A stretch of DNA of 31,348 bases, from contig CAWCKM010000028.1 in assembly GCA_963796125.1 (NCBI GenBank), forward strand, positions 1-31,348. The letters run 5' to 3'. The notes beneath the pieces are model-generated. The model worked only from the letters and a program-made list of their open reading frames with translations, made no database searches and was not told the origin of the DNA. This DNA comes from DASPRG01 sp963796125. GTDB taxonomy: Bacteria > Nitrospirota > Thermodesulfovibrionia > Thermodesulfovibrionales > SM23-35. A program made the position numbers and the translations under genes. The stretch's first letter is position 1; every line of letters begins with the position of its first letter. Below, in pieces: positions 1 to 9,033 of this stretch.

Positions 1-91
1 TGTTTCTGTAATAGATAAGACAACCAGAAAAGAGGAAAAGGTTATCCCTGTGGGCAAGAGACCCTATGGCATAGCAATGATTCCTTTTTAG
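1..91 (+). CDS. C-terminal end of a YVTN-type beta-propeller protein (partial)
   Basis: The window opens inside a gene read in the frame starting at base 2. It ends VGKRPYGIAMIPF before a TAG at 89-91. The pattern 'VSVIDK...V.VGKRPYGIA' is typical of the repeat blade in YVTN/NHL-like seven-bladed propellers, which are usually extracytoplasmic. Only about 29 residues are visible, so neither the length nor any export signal can be judged. Propellers of this type are often found beside multiheme cytochromes, which fits the genes that follow. The assignment rests on one blade only. Confidence 0.6.
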   Translation, partial: VSVIDKTTRKEEKVIPVGKRPYGIAMIPF

Positions 92-98
92 CAGACAA

Positions 99-147
99 TG
101 AGCAAAGAGCGAAGAGCTAAGAGCATGGAGCAAAGAGCAAAGAACGA
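99..147 (-). repeat. Heptanucleotide repeat array, AGAGCAA orientation
   Basis: About seven degenerate tandem copies of AGAGCAA/AGAGCGA/AGAGCTA start eight bases after the stop of the propeller gene. The same motif in the opposite orientation lies at 246-300, so the two can pair as an imperfect inverted repeat around the intergenic spacer. A short degenerate patch of the same kind lies at 204-222. Confidence 0.8.
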
Positions 148-150
148 TTC

Positions 151-196
151 CACCCCATCCTCCCCTTAGCAAGGAGAGGAGCAAGGAGGGGTTAAA
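151..196. other. GC-rich imperfect hairpin in the intergenic spacer
   Basis: CTCCCCTT, AGC and AAGGAGAG form an imperfect stem with one mismatch, followed by a second AAGGAGGGG tract that could compete for pairing. It could be a rho-independent-like terminator for the propeller gene or a dispersed intergenic palindrome. No clear T-run follows, so the terminator role is weak. Confidence 0.35.
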
Positions 197-232
197 GAGC
201 GATATAGCAAGGAGCGAAGAGTAATTTGCTTC

Positions 233-2571
233 ATGTTTTATATCTTATGCTCTATCTGCTCTATGCTCTTTGCTCTTAGCTCTTAGCTTTTTGCTTTTCT
301 GCTGTTCTTCTGCTTGGCTGAAGGGCTCAGCTTATCGGGAAATCTGAATTATATTTCTACTGAACAGGAAGAAAACGGTGAAAGGATACAAACGGAGAGT
401 GCTTTTTTCCGGAATTTATACTTTACCTTTGAAAAACCGGTTACCCCCCTGATTTCATATCAATTAAATTTCAGGACTAACTGGTCGGATTTTCGACTTA
501 CCGATGCTGATGACAGGATGACAAAGACTTACCAGAGGGCAATTGAACCGGCATTTGATATTTTTCTCCGGAATCCTATATACGATTTCAGCGCAGGTTA
601 TCGCCGCCTGGAACAATGGGACACGGAGCACTTGCAAAACGAGGGGAGAAGAACTACTGAATTTATTTACACCCGGCTGAATATTACCCCACGGGAATTC
701 CCGTCACTTTCCCTTGAGTTTAACAGGCAGAAGGAGTTTGACTATCTCTCTCCCAGGACATTGGACAGAACGGATACCCGGTATTATGCAAATTCATGGT
801 ATCAATATTTATATAAAGGTTTGACCCTCTCTTATAATTTTGCATATACATACGATGTCAATGAAACTCCTATAGACATCATAGAGAAGACAAAGACTAA
901 TGATTTCAACGGTCTCTATAATATCAGTTATTTCAAGACCTTCTGGAGCGGTAAAACTGACGTATCGGCAAACTATCAGGGGAATTACATACGTAACAGA
1001 ACCCAGTCTTTCGCATCACAGACCGGAAATGTGCCCATTGAGAGGAGACCTATCGGAGGCTTTTATGCACTGGGTGAAGATCCGCCGCCTGACACGAACA
1101 TATTTGATATTGTGTTGGCTTCCCGGAATGATTTGGTTAACAATAATGTTATCACTCCCTCTGACCCCTTCGATTAATCTTGCTACCACTCAATATCACA
1201 ATATAGGCATCCAGGTTATATCGGAACAATCTGTAGACAGGATCTTTGTCTATGTGAATGATTGGTGTAAACAGGAGACCTCAGAACAGACAGGAATCTC
1301 ACGAATCCAAATAACTGGAGGGCGTACAAAAGTAGCGTGAATTTAGTCGGAACATGGCAGCGGATAACAATTCAGAGTGTCAGCAAGTAACTTCCTTTGA
1401 TCCCCTGAACAATATTTTCCGCTATGAGATAACTGTTTGCCAGCCCGCAAAATGCCAATTTTTTCAAAGTGATCAACATGGAAGTAGCGGATGCCGCTCT
1501 GATAACCAATGTGCTGGTAACCGAGATCGAGGCTTACGGCACAGAGATTTTTCGCACAGGGCAAGACGTACCGAGACAAATGATTTCTTTAATCAGGGGA
1601 TAAACCTTATTGCCAATCTGAGACCCATGCCAAAGCTGAGCTTCTCCTTAAATTACTTTCTCAACAGGTCAGACCAGAACCCTGTGTCAATCTGGAATTC
1701 TGTCAGTGGTGTTTTTTCAAACCTGGTGAGTGACTCTATAAGCGATGAGGATAAACTCAGGAGCAATATTCTGAGAACTTATGGGGCAACTACCACATGG
1801 TATACCCACAGACTGCTTACTACCACCCTCCGCCTTCAGAGGAATGAAGTCTTTGACAACCTGGATGAGACTGATTTCAGCTCCAATACATATACCCTGT
1901 CTTTTAACTCTTTACTGTTGCCAACTCTCGATACAAACCTCTCCTTTATAAGGAATGATAACTATAATTTTGGTGAGAAAGAGACCACCAATAGTTCGGT
2001 ACTCTTGAGTATTCTTTCAAGGCTTTACAGAGACGTCAACATGGTAACCGATATAGCATATACGAGATCAAAATCGTATGAAACGGAGACCTTATCCAGC
2101 CACCACCTCCAACACTACCTCTATCAGAGGGTCAATAGATGCTACTTTAACCAAGAAACTTTATGGAAGCATTGCCTATGGTTTGAGCTGGATATCTACT
2201 GACGATACATCTTCAACATCTTCTCATGCTGCAGAGGGACAAACGATCATTACTTATAGACCCGGCAGGTTTATCAATATTACCGGTAACCTGAGGGTCT
2301 TGAATATGGAGGACGGCACTACCACTTCAGAGGGAATCCTAGTTGACTGGCTTCCTGTGCCGGCACTCAGACTGAATCTCAATTATGTGCACAGTGATTC
2401 TGATGCCGAATCAGAACCCTCGGTAAGAGACTTGCTCAGCGCTTATTTCATATGGTATATCACGAAGTTTCTCGACCTCCAGGTCACCTATTCTTACACA
2501 AGGGAGGAGCGTGAGACACAGAGACGAAGAATTATACTTTCGGAGCAAATTTAAATTGGAGAGTTTGGTGA
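233..2571 (+). CDS. Large outer-membrane beta-barrel protein, frameshifted
   Basis: This is a porin-like protein of roughly 750 residues. Visible signs are an N-terminal hydrophobic segment (LFAFLLFFCLAEG), many alternating polar/aromatic strands, abundant Asn/Tyr/Thr, and a last strand ending FGANLNWRVW with a terminal Trp, the usual barrel-assembly signature. ATG 233 gives a signal peptide encoded by the heptamer repeat, but a TAG at 284-286 interrupts it; TTG 314 is the next start in that frame. The frame changes near 1170, 1290, 1388, 1438, 1575, 2070 and 2525, and the C-terminal strand is readable only after the last change. A segment at about 1170-1570 (NIGIQVISEQSVDRI ... VINMEVAD ... 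VTEIEAYGTE) reads like a discoidin-type beta-sandwich rather than barrel strands. Next to multiheme cytochromes it may act like an MtrB-type conduit porin, but no MtrB signature was recognised. The exact family is unknown. Confidence 0.65.
246..300 (+). repeat. Heptanucleotide repeat array, GCTCTTT orientation, at the start of the barrel gene
   Basis: Tandem units GCTCTAT, GCTCTTT, GCTCTTA, GCTCTTA run into T-rich degenerate copies. Read in the frame of the barrel gene they supply the hydrophobic stretch of the signal peptide. One GCTCTTA pair places a TAG at 284-286 in that frame. Confidence 0.8.
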
Positions 2572-2590
2572 TATAATAAAATATGAAGCG

Positions 2591-2618
2591 AATAGCTAAG
2601 AGCAAAGAGCAAAGAGCT
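2591..2618 (-). repeat. Heptanucleotide repeat array, AGAGCAA orientation
   Basis: Three to four near-perfect AGAGCAA/AGAGCTA units begin about 20 bases after the barrel-gene stop. The opposite orientation recurs at 2763-2796 inside the next gene's signal peptide. Between them lies another inverted pair (ACAGAGTT at 2653-2660 against AACTCTGT at 2732-2739). Confidence 0.75.
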
Positions 2619-2691
2619 TCAGCGAAGGTGACGGCTGAGCGATGCCCAGTATACAGAGTTCGTTAGCCGAAACGGTTGACAAATAGCCGGT

Positions 2692-3321
2692 ATGCAAAGT
2701 CGAAACCGAGTAAACGAAGACAGGCTACGTAAACTCTGTAGACTCGTCCACCATGTATACTTATGCTCATCTGCTCTTGCTTTGTGCTTTTTGCTTATTT
2801 TGGTGGGTGGTTGTGCTACGAACACCTCAACCCAGTATGTTCGCCAGAACGTTGATTACAAGAACATTAAAAGGATGGCTGTTTTACCTTTTGAATCGCT
2901 TACAAATGATGAATATGCCGGTGAGAAGATCAGAAAAACAGTAATTACTGAACTCTTGTCGAGGGGTGTTGATGTTATTGAACCGGGTGAAGTGACAAGG
3001 GTTCTCATTGATCAAAAGATAAAGTCTCTCAGCTCCGTAAGAACGGCAGATTTACAGAACATGGCGAAGACACTGGGTGTGGAAGCATTCATGATGGGTT
3101 CCGTAGAAGCTTATGATATAAGCAGAGGGATTTCAGTCACCTATCCTGAAGTTACCATCAATTTAAGGTTGGTTGAAGCATCCTCAGGAAATATCATATG
3201 GTCAGTGTGTCAGACATCAGGTGGTGCAAGTTTCTGGACAAGACACTTTGGCGCAGAAGGCGTTTCACTGAGTGAAGCTGCAAATAAAGTGGTTAAAGAA
3301 GCTATTGATACATTGCTCTAA
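2692..3321 (+). CDS. CsgG/LpoB-like lipoprotein
   Basis: This intact 209-residue protein has a charged n-region, a hydrophobic segment encoded by heptamer repeats (LALCFLLILVGG) and a lipobox LVGGC with the acylated Cys at about residue 41. It is therefore probably a lipoprotein on the periplasmic side. The mature part starts with the domain signature IKRMAVLPFESLTND and continues with a TolB-N/CsgG-like pattern: a short helix with EKIRKTVITELLSRG, EPGEVTRVL, LGVEAFMMGSVEAY and LRLVEASSGNIIWS. This fold occurs in CsgG, LpoB and FlgO-type proteins. The start was placed at ATG 2692 because an overlapping ATG at 2753 lies in another frame. Two paralogues follow directly. A specific role is not predictable from sequence. 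Confidence 0.7.
   Translation: MQSRNRVNEDRLRKLCRLVHHVYLCSSALALCFLLILVGGCATNTSTQYVRQNVDYKNIKRMAVLPFESLTNDEYAGEKIRKTVITELLSRGVDVIEPGEVTRVLIDQKIKSLSSVRTADLQNMAKTLGVEAFMMGSVEAYDISRGISVTYPEVTINLRLVEASSGNIIWSVCQTSGGASFWTRHFGAEGVSLSEAANKVVKEAIDTLL
2763..2796 (+). repeat. Degenerate GCTCTTT heptamer repeats inside a signal sequence
   Basis: TGCTCAT, CTGCTCT, TGCTTTG, TGCTTTT and TGCTTAT units encode the hydrophobic core of the CsgG/LpoB-like lipoprotein signal peptide. They are more diverged than the copies near 9090. Confidence 0.6.
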
Positions 3322-3410
3322 GTTTACATGGTTTCTTGAGTTTGCTCGGTTTCTTCTGTTTGAACAAGCAGACTGAATAAGACTCAGTAAACGTGATATT
3401 GAGGTGAACT

Positions 3411-3996
3411 ATGAGATGGTTAAAAGGATATATTGTTTCTGTTTGCTTAGCTCTTAGCTCTTTACTTGTCTTGAGCCTGTGCCGGCCGAGGGACGCCTTC
3501 ATTTTATATTCGACAGGATTATGATTTCAGTTACATCAAAAAAGTAGCTGTATTACCCCTTGATAATCTGACAAATGAGAAGTTTGCAGCAGATGCTGTA
3601 AGGCAGGTGGTTATCTGTGAACTCTTGTCCACAGGTCTTGTGGATGTAGCAGTCCCTGGTGAGGCAGATGCTGCAGTTGATAAACTCGGACTGAAATCTA
3701 TTAGAGCCCTTAATGCAGAACAGATAAAGACCTTCGGGAATGCCCTTAAGGTTCAGGCTGTTGTTTTCGGCGCGGTAGATAAATTTGGAGAAGTGAGAAT
3801 CGGGAACATGACTGCACCGGAAGTGACCATAACCCTTATGATGGCAGATACCAGTTCGGGCAGTATCGTTTGGTCAGTCACCAAAACAGGCGGGGGCGCG
3901 AGTTTTATGGCCAGACACTTCGGGGCAAGATCAGAGACTATGAGTGAGGCTGTGATAAGGGTTGTCAGAGAGGCTATCCAAACGCTTTATAAGTAG
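3411..3996 (+). CDS. Second CsgG/LpoB-like envelope protein, one frameshift
   Basis: ATG 3411 is preceded by GAGGTG at about 3401. It reads MRWLKGYIVSVCLALSSLLV, a signal sequence whose hydrophobic part comes from heptamer repeats at 3441-3468. The frame then moves by one base near 3480, within GCCGGCCG. The mature part continues DYDFSYIKKVAVLPLDNLTN to TLYK at 3996. It is clearly paralogous to the preceding gene: VAVLPLDNLTNEKFAAD, VQAVVFGAVDKFGEVRI and ADTSSGSIVWSVTKTGGGAS match the equivalent stretches there, including the GGASF.RHFGA motif. About 190 residues if repaired. A lipobox-like LSLC is present but not canonical. Function is unknown beyond the fold. Confidence 0.65.
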
Positions 3997-4011
3997 TTTA
4001 ACAGTTTATTG

Positions 4012-4170
4012 AGTTTCTTGTGTTTCTTGAGTTAGCACAATGTTAGAGCTCATGGGACAATTGGAAGATTTGAAGATTTGGAATGTTGGAAACGTTAAAC
4101 AGACAAAGTTGAAAAAATGAGGATGAGGCGATCTTCAAACTTACCGAGGCTTCAATGAACTCAAGAAACC
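4012..4170. repeat. Second short repeat family (GTTTCTTGAG / CTCAAGAAAC), inverted pair
   Basis: Forward copies TTTCTTGTGTTTCTTGAG lie at about 4014-4031 and the reverse complement CTCAAGAAACC at 4160-4170. Related forward copies occur at 3328-3362, and dense reverse copies at 9036-9085. The 4160-4170 copy lies inside the next gene and encodes the NSRN of its N-terminus. Confidence 0.65.
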
Positions 4171-5204
4171 TTTTGTTCTTTGCTTTTTGCTTTTGCTTTT
4201 TGCTCTTAGCTCTTAGCCTTTGCTCTTCGCCAACGTCAGAAGCAGCTCAGCCATCCGATAAGTTAAGGATAGCTCTTTTCCCTTTTGAGAATCTTACTGA
4301 TGACAATAACTGCACTTAATAGAAATTATGCCTGTGCTGAAGAGCCAGTTAGAAAAGAAAGGGCTGGAAATAGTGGATGACGACAGCCTGAACAAATTTT
4401 TACTGAAAGAAAGGGTCAGGTCTACAGGGTATGTTTCCAGGGATATAGCTCAGAAAATGGGAAAAGAATTAAATGTGAAAGCCATTCTGGTAGGTTCAAT
4501 TACTTCATATTACCACTATTAAAAATCCACAGGTTGGGATTTTAGCGCGTCTGATTGACTCCACAAACGGTGTAATTCTATGGGCAAATCAAGCTTCTGC
4601 AACAGGAGAAGATTATACAAAAATCCTGGGATTGGGGACTGTTAAAACCATGGACAGATTGATTCCCATTGTTGTAGACAGATTACTGGATTCTTTTAGC
4701 AGTGACACTCCTCACGAAAGCAAAAGAATTGACTCACAGGATTGCGGTGATGCCGTTTCAGAATAAGAGCAAACACAAGGATGCAGGGATAATTGTTACC
4801 TATATGTTTTTAGTTGGGCTTTTTAAGACATGCAGGATATGAACCGGTGGAATATGGAGACATAAGGAGATTGACAGTAGATTTCAGGATCAGGCACAGG
4901 GGAGAACTCGATTACAAGAATATAGGGGGAATGTCAGAGGCTTTGGGAGTAGACGGGATTGTTGTAGGGACTGTGGAGCTTTTCTCTGATGGACTTGATA
5001 CTTCCTCTACCACCTGAGGTAGCTATAAGCGCAAGACTGATAAATGCTCACAAAGACAGGATCCTATGGTCTGACAGCATCCAGCTAAATGGCGATGAGG
5101 ATATCATTGCCCTTGATTGGGGAAGGATAAGGGCTGTTGACAGTGTGGCCTATAAAGTAGTTAAAAAATTGATACAGAAAATGGAAAAAGCAAAATGGCA
5201 ATAA
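4155..5204 (+). CDS. Tandem two-domain CsgG/LpoB-like protein, frameshifted
   Basis: ATG 4155 has GAGG at 4146-4149 and reads MNSRNLLFFAFCFCFLLLAL, a signal peptide built entirely from the two repeat families. Two copies of the same domain follow. The first starts KLRIALFPFENLTDD, then VLKSQLEKKGLEIVDDDSLN and VKAILVGSITSYYHY, and ends near 4740. The second starts IAVMPFQNKSKHKDAG, then LGVDGIVVGTVELF and VAISARLINAHKDRILWSDS, and ends at 5204. Frame changes occur near 4313, 4515, 4740, 4830 and 5010; most are repaired by removing one base. At 4740 a single surplus G separates KRIDSQ from the second domain, so I read one protein of about 345 residues. Two adjacent genes remain possible. It is the third member of a paralogous array. 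Confidence 0.55.
4171..4228 (+). repeat. GCTCTTT-type heptamer repeats inside a signal sequence
   Basis: The stretch TTCTTTGCTTTTTGCTTTTG and following GCTCTTAGCTCTTAGC-type units encode the hydrophobic core of the two-domain protein's signal peptide. Confidence 0.65.
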
Positions 5205-5282
5205 TAAGCTAATAGCTCAGCAAATCAGCGAAGTGCAAAGAGCTGAGAGCAAGTTGAATCAAATAGCTAAGAGCAAATGAGC
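5205..5282 (-). repeat. Heptanucleotide repeat patch, AGAGCAA orientation
   Basis: Degenerate units (AGCTAATAGCTCAGC, GCAAAGAGCTGAGAGC, AGCTAAGAGCAAATGAGC) start at the stop codon of the preceding gene. The opposite orientation occurs at 5345-5376 in the following gene (GCTCTATGCTCTTAGCTCTC). Confidence 0.65.
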
Positions 5283-5283
5283 G

Positions 5284-6954
5284 ATGATTAAAGAACAGAA
5301 AATAAAGTGCAGTAGACTATTAGATAAAAACAAGGGGTATGAAACTCTAAGCTCTATGCTCTTAGCTCTCTGCTGTCTGCTGGTTCTTGTAGGGGGTTGT
5401 GCATCTTTACAGCAAAAGGAAAATGTATTAGCAGTTGTGAATGGTGAGCCCATTACCGAGCGTGATCTCAAATATTCATTGGAGATAGCGCATCGCAGAG
5501 AAGATCTTTCTTCTGCAGGGGCATTGAATCTGTCTCAGTTTATTCAGAAACTAATTGATGACAGATTGATTATCCAGGAAGCGCGCCGTATGGGAGCAGA
5601 GGATTACCCGGAAGTACAACAGGCTCTCCAGGCATATATCTTAAGGGAATCGGTGGTGAGACTTCATGATGAGGAGATTGTCAGAAAAGTCACGGTAACG
5701 GAAGAAGACATTAAAAACTACTATAAGAAAAACTATGAGCGTCTTTCTCTGGGCATAATCGAGGTGGACTCAGAAGAAAATGCTCAGGAGATATTAGAGC
5801 AGTTGAAAAAAGGAGCTGATTTCAAAGAACTTGCCCGGAAGTATTCTACTCATCCTTCTCAAAAGGATGGCGGAGAAGTTATTCTCAGGCGAAACTCTTT
5901 AAGTCCGCCTAATAGAGAAGGCTGTTTCCAACCTTAAACCCGGAGAATTCAGTGACGTTCTGAAGATACAGAATAAGTATTACATAATAAAATTTATCGG
6001 GAGTGAAGAAGCGCCTGATGAAGAACTTGCAAGTGTCAGAGGAAGTATAGAAAAGGCTATCAGGAAACAGAAGGAAAAAGAGCGCAGTGATGAATATCTG
6101 AAATATCTTCGTGAACAGGGAACAATTCAGATTGATCAACGAACTATTCCAGGCAATAAATATATCTGAGGAAAGTGAGAGAGAAAAGTTGTCACAGGAT
6201 GAAAGAACTCTGGTTCAGATAAATGGGGTGACCCTTACAGTAGGGAATTTTGTATCCCTTGCCAGGACATATCCGGGGAGGTCAAAAGAAACAATCCTCA
6301 ATGACTGGATAGATCAGAAGGTTGTTGACCGGGAGGCACTCAGCCGTCATTACGAAAGGACGCCGGAATTGGAGAATATGGTTGACCAGTTATAAGAATC
6401 AGCTTCTCAAAAATACGTTTATCAAAAGAGTAGTTATACCTCAGATTACTCTTTCGGATGAAGCGCTGAAGAAGTATTATGTGAGCCATCAGGAAAGCTT
6501 TATGAAACCAGCACAGTTTAAGATTCAGCAGATTACTGTAAAAACCATGGATGATGCCCAGGATATACTGAACAACCTTCAGAATGGCGCAGATTTTTCA
6601 TGGCTGGCAAAAAACCGGTCTGTTGATTCTGTAGCGTCAGAGGGTGGAGATCTTGGATGGATGACCAAGGCAGAAATACCTGAGCCTGTTAGAAAGATTA
6701 TAGATACCCTTAAGCCGGGAGACATAAGTCCGGTAATCAAGATTGATTCCAACTACAGAATAATTCAACTCCTTGACAGGAAAGAAGGGGAGGTTGAAGA
6801 ATTCGACAAAGTGAAAAATGCAGTTTACAGAGCGGCTTTTGAAGAACAAGTAAATGCCATTTTAAATAACTATATTTCCCAGTTGAAAAAGGATGCAGAC
6901 ATAACAATGAACGATGAAGCAGTCAGGTTGCTGGAAGAGAAGGTTCAAAAATAA
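5284..6954 (+). CDS. Lipid-anchored peptidyl-prolyl isomerase with two parvulin (PpiC) modules, frameshifted
   Basis: This is a SurA/PrsA-type foldase for exported proteins. A repeat-encoded hydrophobic segment (MLLALCCLLVLVGGC) gives a lipobox LVGGC. ATG 5356 starts it directly; ATG 5284 would add 24 residues. A SurA-like N domain follows (VLAVVNGEPITERDL ... LIDDRLIIQEARRMG), then a first parvulin module (KKGADFKELARKYSTHPSQK ... IEKAVSNLKPGEFSDVLK ... YYIIKF). A second helical segment (VQINGVTLTVGNF ... VVDREALSRHYER) leads to a second parvulin module (QNGADFSWLAKNRSVDS ... GGDLGWMTKAEIP ... LKPGDISPVI). Frame changes lie near 5915, 6140 and 6385, each repaired by deleting one base. At 6140 the repaired text IDQELFQAINISEESEREK is continuous, so I read one protein of about 555 residues. 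Its likely clients are the neighbouring barrel and cytochromes. Confidence 0.75.
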
Positions 6955-6961
6955 TTTTCTC

Positions 6962-6991
6962 TTGACATAAATGTCGTTAAAATAATGTATA
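6962..6991 (+). promoter_or_regulatory. Possible sigma-70-type promoter before the 26-haem cytochrome
   Basis: A perfect TTGACA at 6962-6967 is followed after 18 bases by TGTATA at 6986-6991, a weak -10 match. It lies about 40 bases upstream of the cytochrome start at 7030 and just after the isomerase stop. Confidence 0.35.
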
Positions 6992-7029
6992 GCAATGTAT
7001 GATGCTTATCTGACGTAAGTCAAAAACTC

Positions 7030-8987
7030 ATGCAGGAAACTATTTGTATAAATTTAAACTTATCTGTCTTCTCTGTTGTTATTTTTATTGCTGCGTGTGC
7101 TCCTGAACCAACCGTGAGAAGAGGGGTTTGCGCCAAAGCCCTGCCTGGACTGTCACAAAGAGAAATTGACTGAATTTCAGAAGAAGTACGTCCATTCACC
7201 GATGGGTAAGAGGGATTGTGAGGCATGCCACCTCCGTCATGGAAAAATTCCTGTAAAAACCTTGAAGTTCAGGGAAGAAGACAAGCTCTGTTATATCTGT
7301 CATTCCCAGATGGCCCTCAGTATGGGTAAGATGTCCCATGTGCACACGGCATTGAAGCAGGGGAAGTGTTTACCCTGTCACAATCCCCATGCCTCAGATA
7401 ATAAATTTCTTCTCAAAAAAGTAGGGAATGATCAGTGCTTCACCTGCCACAAGGACACTCCTTTTACGCGGGTTAAACGGCATAAGCCCTTAGCATGATG
7501 GCTGTCTTACCTGTCATGCAGCCCATGGCTCTCAATATGAGAATGATCTTATAAAAGATGAAACAGAACTCTGTCAGTCATGTCACAAATTCACCGATTC
7601 CGGTTTTAGAAACGCACATAAAAACTATCCTGTTGAAAAAGGCAAATGCACAGGATGTCATACAGCCCACAGTTCAACGAACGATAAACTTCTCAGGGAA
7701 TCAGTTCATGCCCCTCTGAAGTCTGGACAGTGCGAATCCTGTCATAAGCCGCCTACAGACCCGAATCCTCTTGGTGTGATTGCGCCTGATGGCAAACTGT
7801 GTTATACCTGTCACAAGAAAGAGGAGAGCTGCTTTTAAAGCAGCGCACAGACATCGTCCTGTGGAAGAAGGTAAATGCCAGAGTTGTCATAGTCCGCATG
7901 CCACGGATTACCCGAAGATTACCCTGATGGGTACAAACGAGCTGTGCATAAAATGTCATGCCAAAATGTCGGGAATATTGAAGGTGACTAACATCCATGC
8001 ACCGATAAAAGACAAAGGATGTACTGCCTGTCATGACCCTCATGCGTCGGAAAATTCTTTTTTCTTAATTGCTTCCGAGAGGCAGATATGTTTTAAATGC
8101 CATCAAAAGACTGAAGGAGAGTTAAAGGAAAGGGATGTGCATGTTCCGTTCTCCAAATTTGAATGTAAAAAGTGCCATGACTCTCATGGCAGCAATAACA
8201 AGGGAATGCTGAAAACTGCTCCAACGGAATTATGTTACACCTGTCATAAGAAGGAAGAAAAGCAATTCTTCAAGACATACGTACATACGCCGGTAAATAA
8301 AAAACAATGCGTTTCCTGCCATAAACCCCATGCATCGCCATATATAGAATCTGCTGGATACCGCGCCTGATCAGCTCTGCATGAAATGCCACAGCAACAT
8401 GTTTCTTGCGGTCAAAGAAGCTATCCATCCAGCCTTTTCAGGAAAAGGCCTGCGGTACCTGTCATGATGCCCATGCGAGCGAATATACTGGTGTTACCAT
8501 TAAGCCAATGCTGGAACTCTGTTACGGATGTCATAAAAACATGGAGACGAAATTAAAGGATAGTAAAACAAAACATCTTCCTGTTGAAGAGGGGAAGTGT
8601 ACAGGATGTCATAGCCCTCATGAGACGAAGCTCAAGAATCTTCTCCTCAACAGGCCGCAGGAGCTTTGTCTTTCATGCCATGAGAGAATTGTTACAACGA
8701 CTGTTAGAAAAGGACATATCGTCATGGAACAGGGAGACTGTCTGAGCTGTCACCTGTCTCATTATTCTGACTCAAAGTATCTGCTCAATGCAGCAGATCC
8801 GGCATTATGTGTAAAGTGCCATTCTGTTGACAATCAGAAGTTGTTGGCTGTCCACAGGGAGCAGATAGCAAAAATCAAACATTGTCTGAGCTGTCATGAA
8901 CCACATGTTACAGAGAAACCAGGTCTTCTCAGAAAAGTGAAACATGCTCCTTTTGCAAAGGGAGATTGCAAGGCGTGTCATGAATAG
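7030..8987 (+). CDS. 26-haem c-type cytochrome of the doubled-CXXCH type, probable lipoprotein, frameshifted
   Basis: ATG 7030 starts a signal sequence with lipobox-like IAAC (LSVFSVVIFIAACAPEP). Following the protein through all frames gives 26 CXXCH motifs over about 650 residues. They alternate between CxxCHxxHA (CLPCHNPHA, CTACHDPHA, CVSCHKPHA) and LCxxCHK (LCYTCHKK, LCIKCHAK), the hallmark of the doubled-CXXCH (cytochrome c3-like) family. Spacers such as 'VH.P...GKC' recur, so the protein is a chain of repeated two-haem units. Frame changes are at about 7120, 7496, 7835, 8345 and 8440; each is bridged by uninterrupted haem motifs on both sides. A stretch with five haem motifs (7497-7837) has no start codon and would be missed by ORF callers. 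The likely role is periplasmic or outer-surface electron transfer. Confidence 0.8.
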
Positions 8988-9033
8988 CAGACAAGTTTAC
9001 ACAGTTTATCGGGTTCATTGAGTTTATTGTGTT

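Noticed and set aside
4740..5204. The second CsgG-like domain as an independent gene
   Set aside because: No start codon with a signal peptide precedes it, and deleting one surplus G gives a continuous two-domain protein. It is kept as one gene with reduced confidence.
5900..6180. Programmed frameshifting in the double-parvulin gene
   Set aside because: No slippery sequence with a downstream structure was evident, and equal frame changes occur in many unrelated genes of the left half. Sequence error is simpler.
7490..7510. TGA at 7496-7498 in the 26-haem cytochrome as another selenocysteine codon
   Set aside because: The haem motifs after it (CLTCHAAHG) lie in a different frame, so this is a one-base shift, not an in-frame TGA. 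The same applies to the TGAs near 8440, 9340 and 11318.
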